Of a stretch of 64,000 nucleotides of DNA, positions 1 to 8,463 are shown one piece after another. Numbering within the stretch: the stretch's first letter is position 1; each line of letters starts with the position of its first letter. The notes under the pieces are model-generated. The model did not search any database, was not told where the DNA came from, and was given only the letters and a program-made list of their open reading frames with translations. The position numbers and the translations under genes were made by a program. This DNA comes from an uncultured Paludibaculum sp. (GTDB lineage Bacteria > Acidobacteriota > Terriglobia > Bryobacterales > Bryobacteraceae), in the NCBI RefSeq assembly GCF_963665245.1, contig NZ_OY762269.1, positions 1,302,001 to 1,366,000 on the forward strand, given 5' to 3'.

Positions 1-408
1 GGAAATCACGGCTCTCAAAAGCGACGGCATAATCGAATTCTCTTCGGCCGCCCTGGTGACAATTGGGCCCAATTCGCCCTCGCCCAAAGGCGCGCAATCC
101 AGCGAGGCGGATGGTCCGTCACCGTCCATGGCCAGAGTGGGCGACTCCCATTTCCGCGCCGGCTGTTTGGAGGCAGATGCCTTTTGTTTCTCGATGGATG
201 CCTTCTGTTTGGCGAGGGAGCCGGAGCTAGCCTCGAAGGCGGCCTTTTGCCGGTCGATGGATGCACGCTGGCGCGCGATGGCCGCTTCCTGTGGGGACTG
301 ACCGTATGCCGCGAACTCCGCGAAACACACAAGTACCCAAGCGGCGAGATATTGCCTCACGCTCAAGCTATCGGACGATTCCGCAAAAACCTTACGGTTT
401 ACATTCAT
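1..408 (-). CDS. Lytic transglycosylase-type protein, N-terminal part (runs off left edge)
   Basis: The reading frame stays open from an ATG at 408 to the window edge (136 codons, no stop), so only the N-terminus is visible. AAGGAG lies 5 bases before the ATG. A hydrophobic stretch around residues 18-36 ending in AYGQ looks like a signal peptide. It is followed by a short Lys/Gln-rich helical segment with a repeated pattern (ASIDRQKA, ASIEKQKA). From about residue 104 the sequence CAPLGEGELGPIV followed by an Ala/Glu-rich helix and LLRAVIS resembles the opening of soluble-lytic-transglycosylase (SLT) domains, just before the catalytic Glu expected off the edge. By family, such enzymes cleave peptidoglycan in the periplasm. 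The gene is divergent from the TonB receptor at 468. The SLT assignment is inference from the domain start only. Confidence 0.6.
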   Translation of the reverse strand, partial: MNVNRKVFAESSDSLSVRQYLAAWVLVCFAEFAAYGQSPQEAAIARQRASIDRQKAAFEASSGSLAKQKASIEKQKASASKQPARKWESPTLAMDGDGPSASLDCAPLGEGELGPIVTRAAEENSIMPSLLRAVIS

Positions 409-467
409 TTACACTCCTTCCGGCCCGCCGTGTAATCTTCGCCTCTTCCGCTGGCGTCTACTCAGAC

Positions 468-3400
468 GTGAACGCCATTTCCAGGTTGATTTTCTGCGGC
501 ACATTGCTTGCCGCGGGGTGTTGCGCGCTCGCGCAGATATCCTGGAGCGGCCGTGTATTGTCGGGCGGCACTCCGCTGCCTGGCGCTGCGATCACGGCCA
601 AGCAAGGGACTCAAACCTGGAGCACGGTGACCGACGAAGCGGGCCGCTTCACGTTGGACAATCTGCCCGCGGGCGAGATCAATGTCGAAGTACAGCAGTT
701 CGGTTTTCAGCCTCTGCGGCGTGTGGTCAAACCGGACGAGCGGGCGGCTCCCCTCGAGCTGGCGATGACTCTGCGGCCTTACCGCCCGGCCGGGACCGGC
801 CGTGGCGTGATGGCTGGCGCGGCTGCTGGTCAGAGGACACAAGCCACTGAAAACACGGTCGAAACGCAGATTTCCCAGGCGATGGAACAGAGTTCAGTGG
901 TGGCCCCACAGGCAGCCAGCGGCGAGGCGGCGGAGTCGTTCCTGGTGCAGGGTTCGCTCAGCAGCGGACTGCAACAGCAGGACAACCCGAACATGATGGC
1001 CTTTGGGCCGGGCGGAATGATGGGTGAAGGCGGCCCAGGCGGCTTGATGGGCGGAGGAGCGCCCGGTGGGATGGCGGGCGGCGGCTTCGGCGGGCCGGGC
1101 GGAGGAGGCGGCATGGCCGGGGCCGGTGGCTTCGGCGGCCCAGGGGGCGGCGGCGCTGGCGGTGGATTCGCCGGGGGTGGTGGCGGCTTTGGTGGCCGCG
1201 GAGGAGGCCCCGGTGGTGAAGGCCGTCCCGGCGGGCCGGGCATGATGGGCGGTGGGCGTCCCGATTTCGCCAGCATGACCACGGAAGAGAGAGAGAAGCT
1301 GCGCAAGCAGTTCCAGGATCGAATGCGACAGGCGAACGCCGAGGGCTTTGGAAACCGATCGAGCCGGACGCGGGACCAGATCCGGGGCGGGGCATTCTTC
1401 ACCTTCCGGAACTCCTCCCTCGACGCCTCTCCCTATGCCCTGAATGGGCGGACCGTGGAGAAGCCGGGGTATTCCACTGAGCGGTTTGGCGTGTCGCTGG
1501 GCGGCCCGTTGAAACTGGGCAAGATCTTCGAGGCCCAAAAGACCTTCTTCTTCCTCAACTACTCCGGCTCTCGCGGAGACACCGCGTACAACAGCTACTC
1601 GGTCCAGCCGTTGGCCGCCTACCGGACCGGCGACTTCAGCAGCCTGACGACATCGGCGATCTACGACCCGCTGACCGGGAACCCGTTCCCCGGCAACATC
1701 ATCCCGCAGAACCGCATCAGTTCGGTGGCGCAGGGCCTGCTTTCCTACATTCCGACTCCGACGGACAGCGGTTCACTGCAGAACTACCACTACACGACCA
1801 CCCAGCCTCAAAGCAGCGATACCCTCAGCCTCCGCTTGAACCGGACGCTGACGAAGAAGGACCGCCTGGCTTTCAACACCAATGTGCAGAGAAGGTCGGG
1901 CGAGAACGTCCAGTTGTTCGGATGGCGGGACGCTTCCAGTGGTCTGGGGACCAACAACACTCTGACCTGGTCCCGCTCGTTCTCGCCGACGCTGATCCAC
2001 AACGTCCACGTCCGGTATAACCGGAACTACAACGAACTGACGCCGTACTTCGCCAACGGCACCGATGTGGCCACGCTGCTTGGTATTGCCGGCACGTCCC
2101 GCGATCCGGCGAACTACGGCCCTCCAAATCTGAACTTCACGAACTATGGCGACCTGTCGGATGGCAGCCGCTCGCGCCGCGCGGTGAATACCTTTGCGAT
2201 CGGAGACGGGTGGACGTTCGTTCGTAAGGCCCATACGATCTCGGCCGGCTTCGATTTCACCAGGACGCAACAGAACAGCCTGGCCGATTCGAATGCCCGT
2301 GGGACGTTGTTCTTCGGCGGTCTGGCCACCAGCGGCGTGACCGCGGACGGGTTGCCCGTCTCGAACACAGGCAATGACTTCGCCGACTTTCTGTTGGGCT
2401 ACGCGCAACAGAGCACCATCCGGTATGGCACACCGGATACCTACCTGCGGTCCGCGCAGTACGGGGTATTTGTCCAGGACGAATGGCGCGCCAAACCGAA
2501 CCTGACGTTGAATTTCGGCCTGCGATGGGACGATTGGGAGCCGAACACGGAGAAGTACGGCCGGCTCTCGAATTTGGACTTGGCTTCGGGGTACACGGCG
2601 GCCGCCATCGTGACGCCGGGCAGCAGCAGCACTTTCGGGAATGGGACCATTCCGGACGGTATGGTCCGGCCGGATCGCAACAACTTCGCGCCGCGGGTTG
2701 GGTTGTCGTACCGCCCCTTCAAGAAGAAACGCTCCATTATCCGGGCCGGATACAGCATCTTCTATGACAGTTCGGTGATCAGCCGAATTTCCTCACGGCT
2801 GGTGGCACAGCCGCCCTTCGCGGTGAGTTCCACCTTCAACACGAGTACTGCCAATCCGTTGCTGATCGACAACCCGTTTGTCGGATCAGCCGACACAACG
2901 ATCAAGAATTCGTATGCCGTGAATCCAACCTTTCAATTGCCGTATGCGCAGACATGGAACGCGTCGGTACAACACGATATCCATGGCTTCGTCGTCGAGT
3001 TGGGCTATGTCGGCACAAAGGGCACGGGGCTGGTGATCTCGCGGCTGCCGAACCGGGCCGCGCCCGGCTCGACGCTGACGGCGGAAGACCGGCGCCCCAT
3101 CCCTTACGCGGTGGGGTTCACCTATGACAGCCCCGAAGGAAACTCGATCTTCCACTCGGGTAACGTGCGGGTGGTGCGCAGGATGCGGCATGGCATTGGC
3201 TGGACGGCGACGTACACGTTCTCGAAGTCGATTGACAATGCGTCGACGATCGGCGGCTCAGGGAGTACGACGGTACTGAACGAGAGCAACCTGGCGGCCG
3301 AACGTGGGCTTTCCAATTTCGACAAGCGCCACCAGTTGTCGTTCAATCTGCAGGCCTCTTCTCCCTTTGGGCCACAAGGGATGTGGATGAAGCAGCGCAA

Positions 3401-3863
3401 TGTGTTCTCGAACATCGTGAAGGACTGGACGCTGAGTTCGGTCGTTTCGGTCACCTCCGGCACGCCGCTGACGGCCCAGGTTTCGGGTTCGGTGGCCGAC
3501 GCCGCCGGAACCGGTGCGACGGGCAGCGCGCGGGCTGAGGCCACTGGCGCGGCGATTGACGCGGGGACGGGGTATTTCAATACGGCGGCATTCACGACTC
3601 CGCCGGCGGACCGGTATGGCAACGCGGCGCGGAACACGATTCCGGGGCCCGGACTCTTTAGTCTGAATGCGTCGTTCGGCCGGTCGTGGCAAGTGGGTGA
3701 GAACTCCCGCCACCGGCTGGAAGGACGCATTGAAACGACAAATCTGTTTAACCATGTCAACATCACCAGCTACGGAACGGTCGTGAACGCGGCCAACTAC
3801 GGACTGGCCACCGCCGCCGGCGGGATGCGTAGCGTGCAGTTTACCTTGAGGCTCCGATTCTAG
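468..3863 (+). CDS. Oar-like TonB-dependent receptor with carboxypeptidase-regulatory domain
   Basis: I place the start at GTG 468 because the next 23 residues form a signal peptide ending ALAQ; the frame is open further upstream, but that sequence is antisense to the divergent gene. The protein is 1131 aa. Residues about 27-105 are a carboxypeptidase regulatory-like beta-sandwich. Residues about 179-264 are extremely Gly/Met-rich. From about 300 onward the sequence is a large outer-membrane beta-barrel of the Oar/acidobacterial type, ending in the aromatic C-terminal OMP signature (LRLRF). A recognisable TonB plug domain is not apparent between the regulatory domain and the barrel. The family usually imports oligosaccharides, peptides or chelates across the outer membrane; the substrate cannot be read here. 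Only two bases separate it from the VWA gene, suggesting an operon. Confidence 0.8.
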   Translation: MNAISRLIFCGTLLAAGCCALAQISWSGRVLSGGTPLPGAAITAKQGTQTWSTVTDEAGRFTLDNLPAGEINVEVQQFGFQPLRRVVKPDERAAPLELAMTLRPYRPAGTGRGVMAGAAAGQRTQATENTVETQISQAMEQSSVVAPQAASGEAAESFLVQGSLSSGLQQQDNPNMMAFGPGGMMGEGGPGGLMGGGAPGGMAGGGFGGPGGGGGMAGAGGFGGPGGGGAGGGFAGGGGGFGGRGGGPGGEGRPGGPGMMGGGRPDFASMTTEEREKLRKQFQDRMRQANAEGFGNRSSRTRDQIRGGAFFTFRNSSLDASPYALNGRTVEKPGYSTERFGVSLGGPLKLGKIFEAQKTFFFLNYSGSRGDTAYNSYSVQPLAAYRTGDFSSLTTSAIYDPLTGNPFPGNIIPQNRISSVAQGLLSYIPTPTDSGSLQNYHYTTTQPQSSDTLSLRLNRTLTKKDRLAFNTNVQRRSGENVQLFGWRDASSGLGTNNTLTWSRSFSPTLIHNVHVRYNRNYNELTPYFANGTDVATLLGIAGTSRDPANYGPPNLNFTNYGDLSDGSRSRRAVNTFAIGDGWTFVRKAHTISAGFDFTRTQQNSLADSNARGTLFFGGLATSGVTADGLPVSNTGNDFADFLLGYAQQSTIRYGTPDTYLRSAQYGVFVQDEWRAKPNLTLNFGLRWDDWEPNTEKYGRLSNLDLASGYTAAAIVTPGSSSTFGNGTIPDGMVRPDRNNFAPRVGLSYRPFKKKRSIIRAGYSIFYDSSVISRISSRLVAQPPFAVSSTFNTSTANPLLIDNPFVGSADTTIKNSYAVNPTFQLPYAQTWNASVQHDIHGFVVELGYVGTKGTGLVISRLPNRAAPGSTLTAEDRRPIPYAVGFTYDSPEGNSIFHSGNVRVVRRMRHGIGWTATYTFSKSIDNASTIGGSGSTTVLNESNLAAERGLSNFDKRHQLSFNLQASSPFGPQGMWMKQRNVFSNIVKDWTLSSVVSVTSGTPLTAQVSGSVADAAGTGATGSARAEATGAAIDAGTGYFNTAAFTTPPADRYGNAARNTIPGPGLFSLNASFGRSWQVGENSRHRLEGRIETTNLFNHVNITSYGTVVNAANYGLATAAGGMRSVQFTLRLRF

Positions 3864-3865
3864 CC

Positions 3866-5950
3866 ATGAAGCGCACATTCCTCAGCCTACTGACCTGCAT
3901 GGCGCTGCTGGCGCAGAAGCAGGACGAGACGCCGGTGTTCCGGACCTCGTCGAATCTGGTGATTGTCACGGTGTTCGTCCGCGATAAGGACGGCAAACCG
4001 CTCAAGAACATGAAGCGGGAAGACTTTGTGGTGACGGAGAACGGGAAACCGCAGACGGTGAGTGTGTTCGATTTCCAGGAGCTCACCGGACCGCCCCGAG
4101 AGGCGGCATCAGCGGTATTGGAAGCGCGTCCGGCGGCTCCAACAGCCGCGCCGGCGGCCGCACCTACCAACGGCCAGCGGTATCGGGACCGGCGGCTGCT
4201 GATCCTGTTCTTTGACTGGAGTTCTCTGCCCGAGGCCGACCAGGTGCGGGCCAAGGACGCGGCGGCCAAATTCCTGCGCGAGCAGATGACGCCGGCCGAC
4301 CTGGTGGAGATTGTCAGCTTCGGCTCCAAGCTGAAGGTGGAACAGGAGTTCACCGACGACAAGGACGACCTGCTGCGGGTGATCGGACGGTTTCAGACCG
4401 GTGCCATGAGCGAACTGGCCGCGGTGGGCGACACCAACGTCGACAACAGCGACGACACGGCGGCGTACACGGCGGACGACACCGAGTTCAACATCTTCAA
4501 CACGGATCGCAAGCTGGCGGCGTTGGACGACCTCGCCCGGACGCTCTCCGCGCTGCCGGAGAAGAAGGCGGTGGTGTACTTCTCCAGTGGGATCGCGCGT
4601 ACGGGCGACGACAACCAGGCGCAGTTGCGGGCCACGGTGAATTCGGCGGTGCGGGCGAACGTGAGCTTCTATCCGATTGACGTCCGGGGTTTGACGGCGG
4701 ACCCGCCCGGCGGCTCGGCTTCGAGCGGCGGTGGAGCCCGGGGCACCGGGTTGTACTCGGGCCAGACCCAGGGCCAGCAGCGGCAATCGATGTTCGATTC
4801 GCAGGATACCCTGACGATGCTGGCTTCCGACACGGGCGGCAAGGCACTGCTCGACAACAATGAGCTGGCGATGGGCATCCAGCAGGCACAGGAGGACCTG
4901 CAGAGCTACTACATCCTGGGCTACTACTCGAGCGACGATCGGCGCGACGGCCAGTTCCGGCGTGTGGACGTGAAGATCGCTCCGAACTCGGCGATGCGCC
5001 AGCAGGCCAAGCTGGACTATCGGAAGGGCTACTTCGCGGAGAAGGAGTGGAAGGCCTTCGGCACTTACGACAAGGAGAAGCAGCTTTCCGATGCACTGCT
5101 GCTGGGCGACCCGGTGACGGAGTTGCGGCTGGCATTGGAGGTGAACTGGTTCCGGATCGGCAGGGAGCGCTACTTTGTGCCGGTGGCCGTCAAGATCCCT
5201 GGTTCGGCTATCCCCTTGAAGAAGCAAGGCAGCGCGGAGACGACTACGTTCGATTTCATCGGACAGGTGACGGGCGCGAAAGGCGCGATCATGGGCAACG
5301 TGCGCGACGCGATAAAGATCCAGTTGCGCGACCAGAACACGGGGCAACTGGCGAATCGCAGCCTGATCTACGACACGGGCTTCACGCTGCTGCCTGGTGA
5401 ATACACGATCAAGATGCTGGTGAGGGAAAACCAGACCGGCAAGATGGGGACGTTCGAGACTAAGTTCGAGATCCCGGATCTCTCCTCAGTGAAAAGCGGC
5501 GTGAAGATGTCGACGGTGGTGTGGAGCGGCCAGCGGATTCCGGTGACCGAGGCGGTGGGGTTGGCCAACAAGAAAGTGAAGAAGCAGGACAGCCATCCGC
5601 TGGTGGAGAACAATCAGAAGCTGCTGCCCAGCGTCACGCATGCGTTCCGCAAGGGACAGAGCATGTTTGTGTACGCGGAGATGTACGATCCGGCCGAGCC
5701 CGAACCGGCGAATAAGCCCGCGCTGTCGGCGGCGGTAACGATCTATCACGAGAAGAAGCTCGTAATGCAGTCGCAACCGGTGCAGGTGACGTCGCTGAGG
5801 GCGAACCGGATGAAGACCGCGGGCATCCTCTTGGAAGTCCCCTTGGCCAGCCTGGCGCCCGGAGAGTACACGGCGCAGCTCAATCTGGTGGACCAAGCCG
5901 GACAGAAGTTCGCGTTTTCGCGCGCGCCGCTGGTGGTGCTGGCGCGGTGA
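3866..5950 (+). CDS. VWFA-related acidobacterial-type secreted protein
   Basis: 694 aa, starting at ATG 3866 two bases after the receptor stop, so probably co-transcribed with it. A short hydrophobic leader (residues 1-16) ends at LLAQ. Residues about 27-75 contain the conserved opening (TSSNLVIVTVFVRDKDGKPL) and the EDFVVTENGKPQ motif typical of VWFA-related acidobacterial proteins. A von Willebrand A-like fold follows at about 110-390. Its first motif is FDWSSL rather than a strict DxSxS, so metal binding at the MIDAS site may be weakened. The C-terminal 300 residues are beta-rich with no family I recognise. It contains a Gly/Ser-rich stretch near residue 290. Likely extracytoplasmic and involved in protein binding; the precise role is unknown. 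Confidence 0.75.
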   Translation: MKRTFLSLLTCMALLAQKQDETPVFRTSSNLVIVTVFVRDKDGKPLKNMKREDFVVTENGKPQTVSVFDFQELTGPPREAASAVLEARPAAPTAAPAAAPTNGQRYRDRRLLILFFDWSSLPEADQVRAKDAAAKFLREQMTPADLVEIVSFGSKLKVEQEFTDDKDDLLRVIGRFQTGAMSELAAVGDTNVDNSDDTAAYTADDTEFNIFNTDRKLAALDDLARTLSALPEKKAVVYFSSGIARTGDDNQAQLRATVNSAVRANVSFYPIDVRGLTADPPGGSASSGGGARGTGLYSGQTQGQQRQSMFDSQDTLTMLASDTGGKALLDNNELAMGIQQAQEDLQSYYILGYYSSDDRRDGQFRRVDVKIAPNSAMRQQAKLDYRKGYFAEKEWKAFGTYDKEKQLSDALLLGDPVTELRLALEVNWFRIGRERYFVPVAVKIPGSAIPLKKQGSAETTTFDFIGQVTGAKGAIMGNVRDAIKIQLRDQNTGQLANRSLIYDTGFTLLPGEYTIKMLVRENQTGKMGTFETKFEIPDLSSVKSGVKMSTVVWSGQRIPVTEAVGLANKKVKKQDSHPLVENNQKLLPSVTHAFRKGQSMFVYAEMYDPAEPEPANKPALSAAVTIYHEKKLVMQSQPVQVTSLRANRMKTAGILLEVPLASLAPGEYTAQLNLVDQAGQKFAFSRAPLVVLAR

Positions 5951-5961
5951 CAGGCCCTGGC

Positions 5962-7416
5962 TCAATGGACGACGTCAGGCGCGTAGGGAACGGGGACCAT
6001 GGGCACCTTTTCGCTGGGCTGCAGCCCGCGCAGCTCGAACGAAACAGGGGCACCGGGGCGCGGGCAGAGCGCGTAGATGGGTAGATCCGTCTCCTTGATG
6101 GTGTACGATCCCGTCTGGATAGCGTACGAGTCCGCGTAGGATTGGACTACCACGGGACTGCCGGGCTGGACGCGAATGCGGAACTGCCGCGTTGCCGGTT
6201 CGTAGTTGCCGTAGCTGAAGCAGCGGCCGATGCAGGCGCGGTCGACGGCGTGGCCGAGCAGATCGACACGCGAGCTTGCTCCGACGACTCCGCTGACGAC
6301 ACGCTGCCCGGGGGGCAGAGGCTGAAGGGCGGAGACCATGGCGTTTTCAATCCCACTGGCCGCGCGCTCGTCCACGTAGCTGAACGCGAAAAAGACTGCC
6401 GTGAGTGCCGCCATGGTTGCTTGCTCGCCGCGCGTGAGGGCGACCTTTGCCAGAACCAGACAGGCGCAGACGGCGACGCAGAGCGACATCCGGTCGGAGA
6501 TATAGAGCAGGCCGTGGGCAAAGCCGGGCAGAAGGATTCCTGTCGGGATGAGGACTGTTGAGGCGGCGCTGAGGAGGAACAGGTGAAGCTCGATGTCGGA
6601 TCGCACCAGGGTGCCCTTCGCTGAGAGCCAGTACCGGTTCAGAATCACCAGCCACAGAACGGCCAACCCCAATGCCAGCAGGAGCGACTTGGCACCGGTG
6701 ATGAACAATTGATCGGACCCTGTGAGCGACATCACCTGCTGGATGCCCCACCGCGTGGGGAACGAAGCAGTGAGTAGTGCACCGGTGGCGGCCATGGACA
6801 CCAAAGCGCCGACGAGGAGGATCCATCGGCGAGCCGGGTCCAGGTGCCGCAGGATCCAGGAATAGAGCAAGAGTCCGCACGCCCACGCGATGGGGAGTGC
6901 GTGTGCCGTATAGGCTAAAAGCAGAATGACCGCGGCCAGGAGCAGGGACTTCCACTTTCGGTTCCATGCCACCGCCATTGCCCAGAAACAGAGCCCGAGC
7001 GAAAGATAGAAGTTGAAAAACCCGGACCGAAACACCCACCCGTAGGCGAGCATGGCCAGGCACGGGGTCCAGGTCCACGGGAGGGTGCGGTGAACGCGCC
7101 GGAGAAGTGCGAACGCGCCCCAGAAGAACACCAGGACCGTGAGGCCGACGACGCTGACTTCGGCGAAGCGCGGACCGGCGAGCCGCCACGCGCCTTCGAG
7201 GAGCAGATCGAAGAGGACATTGGTGCGCAGCGAGACGATGGTGATGCCCGGCGCCTGACCAGCAGACGCCAGTTGAGTGAGCCAGGTGTTGTAGAGGTGG
7301 CTGGAAAGATCGCCGGCCTGGATGTGCGGTTGCCAGATGCAAGGCACAAGCAATGCCAGTGACACCAATGCCGCGGTGACGGGGAAGCTCCTCAGTTTTG
7401 CGGGAAACGGCATCAT
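5962..7416 (-). CDS. Polytopic membrane protein of unknown function, paralogue A
   Basis: 484 aa with about ten hydrophobic segments and a short soluble C-terminal tail of about 90 residues. After the first membrane segment comes QAGDLSSHLYNTWL, which places an Asp in the first outer loop, and near residue 390 comes AVDRACIGRCFSYGNYEP. Both motifs recur in the gene at 11284, so the two are paralogues. An acidic residue in the first outer loop of a multi-pass protein is reminiscent of GT-C glycosyltransferases, but no diagnostic motif confirms this, so I do not assign that function. It is convergent with the VWA gene (11-base gap). The neighbouring polysaccharide deacetylase and glycosidase would fit a role in surface glycan metabolism, which is inference. 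Confidence 0.55.
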   Translation of the reverse strand: MMPFPAKLRSFPVTAALVSLALLVPCIWQPHIQAGDLSSHLYNTWLTQLASAGQAPGITIVSLRTNVLFDLLLEGAWRLAGPRFAEVSVVGLTVLVFFWGAFALLRRVHRTLPWTWTPCLAMLAYGWVFRSGFFNFYLSLGLCFWAMAVAWNRKWKSLLLAAVILLLAYTAHALPIAWACGLLLYSWILRHLDPARRWILLVGALVSMAATGALLTASFPTRWGIQQVMSLTGSDQLFITGAKSLLLALGLAVLWLVILNRYWLSAKGTLVRSDIELHLFLLSAASTVLIPTGILLPGFAHGLLYISDRMSLCVAVCACLVLAKVALTRGEQATMAALTAVFFAFSYVDERAASGIENAMVSALQPLPPGQRVVSGVVGASSRVDLLGHAVDRACIGRCFSYGNYEPATRQFRIRVQPGSPVVVQSYADSYAIQTGSYTIKETDLPIYALCPRPGAPVSFELRGLQPSEKVPMVPVPYAPDVVH

Positions 7417-7527
7417 TGTCCGCGGTGGGCGGTCCTCCCCTTCCTATCGTCCTGGCGGCCGTCCGGCAACACCCCTATTCGTGGCCAGGAACGGGGACCT
7501 CGACGACCGCAGGAGTGCCAAGCGCAG

Positions 7528-8460
7528 CTACTTCGTCTGCTCCCGGAACATGTCGACAATCCACGAGGGGGGATCGGGCTCCTCCCGCAGACGGTTCGGT
7601 TTTCCGGCCGTGATGGCCCAGCGATGGAGATAGGAGGGGCCATTGTCGCCAACGTAGCCGTCGCGGCGGCGATAGGCTTCGTCCTTCATTGCCGCATCGA
7701 GGGAGACGAAGGTGTAGCCGCGGCGTCTGAGCATGGCGGCGAGGTCGGGGACGGCGTCGGCATTCAGCCGATTTGCATGAATGAGAAGGATCTGGGGGAG
7801 TTCATAGCCGAGTGTGTCCTGGGAGAGGCGCTCGAACCAGGTAAACATCTGTTGGGTGTAGTCCACGTAGGCGGTGCGGATCCGCTTGGCCATGTCCTGA
7901 TCACCCTTGTCGAGGGCGTTCCGGTAGAGTTGGGCGAACAGGTAGTCGGAGGTTTCCACGGTGAACGGCGCGATGCGGTAGCCCTTGCGCTGGAGGAAGC
8001 CCTCAATGGAGTCGCGGCTCTGTCCGGTGTTGCCTGTGTGGGTGAAGGGATAGCGGAACCAGTTGAGAGTGAGGCCGTGATCCTTCATCAGGCCGCTGAT
8101 GACATGCTCGCCCTTGAGGATGTCTTCCTGATAGGTAAGCAGAGGCACCTTGTTGAGATCCGGGTGGGAGTAAGTGTGGTTGCCCAGCGGACAGCCTGCG
8201 TCCAGCCAGCGGTTGAGGAGAGCGATGCGCTGATCGCGTTCACCGTCGATATCGAGTTTCTCCTCGTTGACGAACCCGATGGCCGGCATGTGCGCCTGTT
8301 TGATGGAGTCGAGCAGCTTTGCGGTCATCGCAGTGAGCTGATCGAGGGGCATCCGGGCCCCTCCATTGGGCAGGTCGTCGAAGGTGAAGGCGACGCTGCG
8401 CTTGGGGGCGTCCTGAGCGCTCAAGGGCAGGCACAGCAACACGATTAGAAATAGAATCAT
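7528..8460 (-). CDS. Secreted polysaccharide deacetylase (NodB homology)
   Basis: 310 aa with a signal peptide at residues 1-15 (ending PLSAQ). The NodB-type first motif FTFDD (D28, D29) supplies the catalytic base and a metal ligand, and HTYSH (H95, H99) supplies the metal-binding His pair. The Arg-containing third motif appears as WFRYPFTHTG. By family, it removes N- or O-acetyl groups from chitin-like or peptidoglycan-type polymers in the periplasm or outside the cell. The start is fixed by the signal peptide: the next internal Met would delete FTFDD. The start codon is only 3 bases from the start of the divergent GH2 gene, so its promoter and leader must lie inside that gene, or the mRNA is leaderless. 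Confidence 0.8.
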   Translation of the reverse strand: MILFLIVLLCLPLSAQDAPKRSVAFTFDDLPNGGARMPLDQLTAMTAKLLDSIKQAHMPAIGFVNEEKLDIDGERDQRIALLNRWLDAGCPLGNHTYSHPDLNKVPLLTYQEDILKGEHVISGLMKDHGLTLNWFRYPFTHTGNTGQSRDSIEGFLQRKGYRIAPFTVETSDYLFAQLYRNALDKGDQDMAKRIRTAYVDYTQQMFTWFERLSQDTLGYELPQILLIHANRLNADAVPDLAAMLRRRGYTFVSLDAAMKDEAYRRRDGYVGDNGPSYLHRWAITAGKPNRLREEPDPPSWIVDMFREQTK

Positions 8461-8463
8461 GGG

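Noticed and set aside
261..467. N-terminal extension of the TonB receptor to an ATG at 261
   Set aside because: It would put 69 non-secretory residues before a clear signal peptide and overlap the divergent gene.
1003..1260. Tandem DNA repeat or minisatellite
   Set aside because: The GGC-rich sequence is irregular with no fixed unit; the repetition is at the level of Gly codons and the frame is kept, so I treat it as protein low complexity.
4109..5347. 412-codon minus-strand frame opposite the VWA gene
   Set aside because: Arg/His/Val-rich composition typical of a shadow frame; the plus strand is a recognised family.
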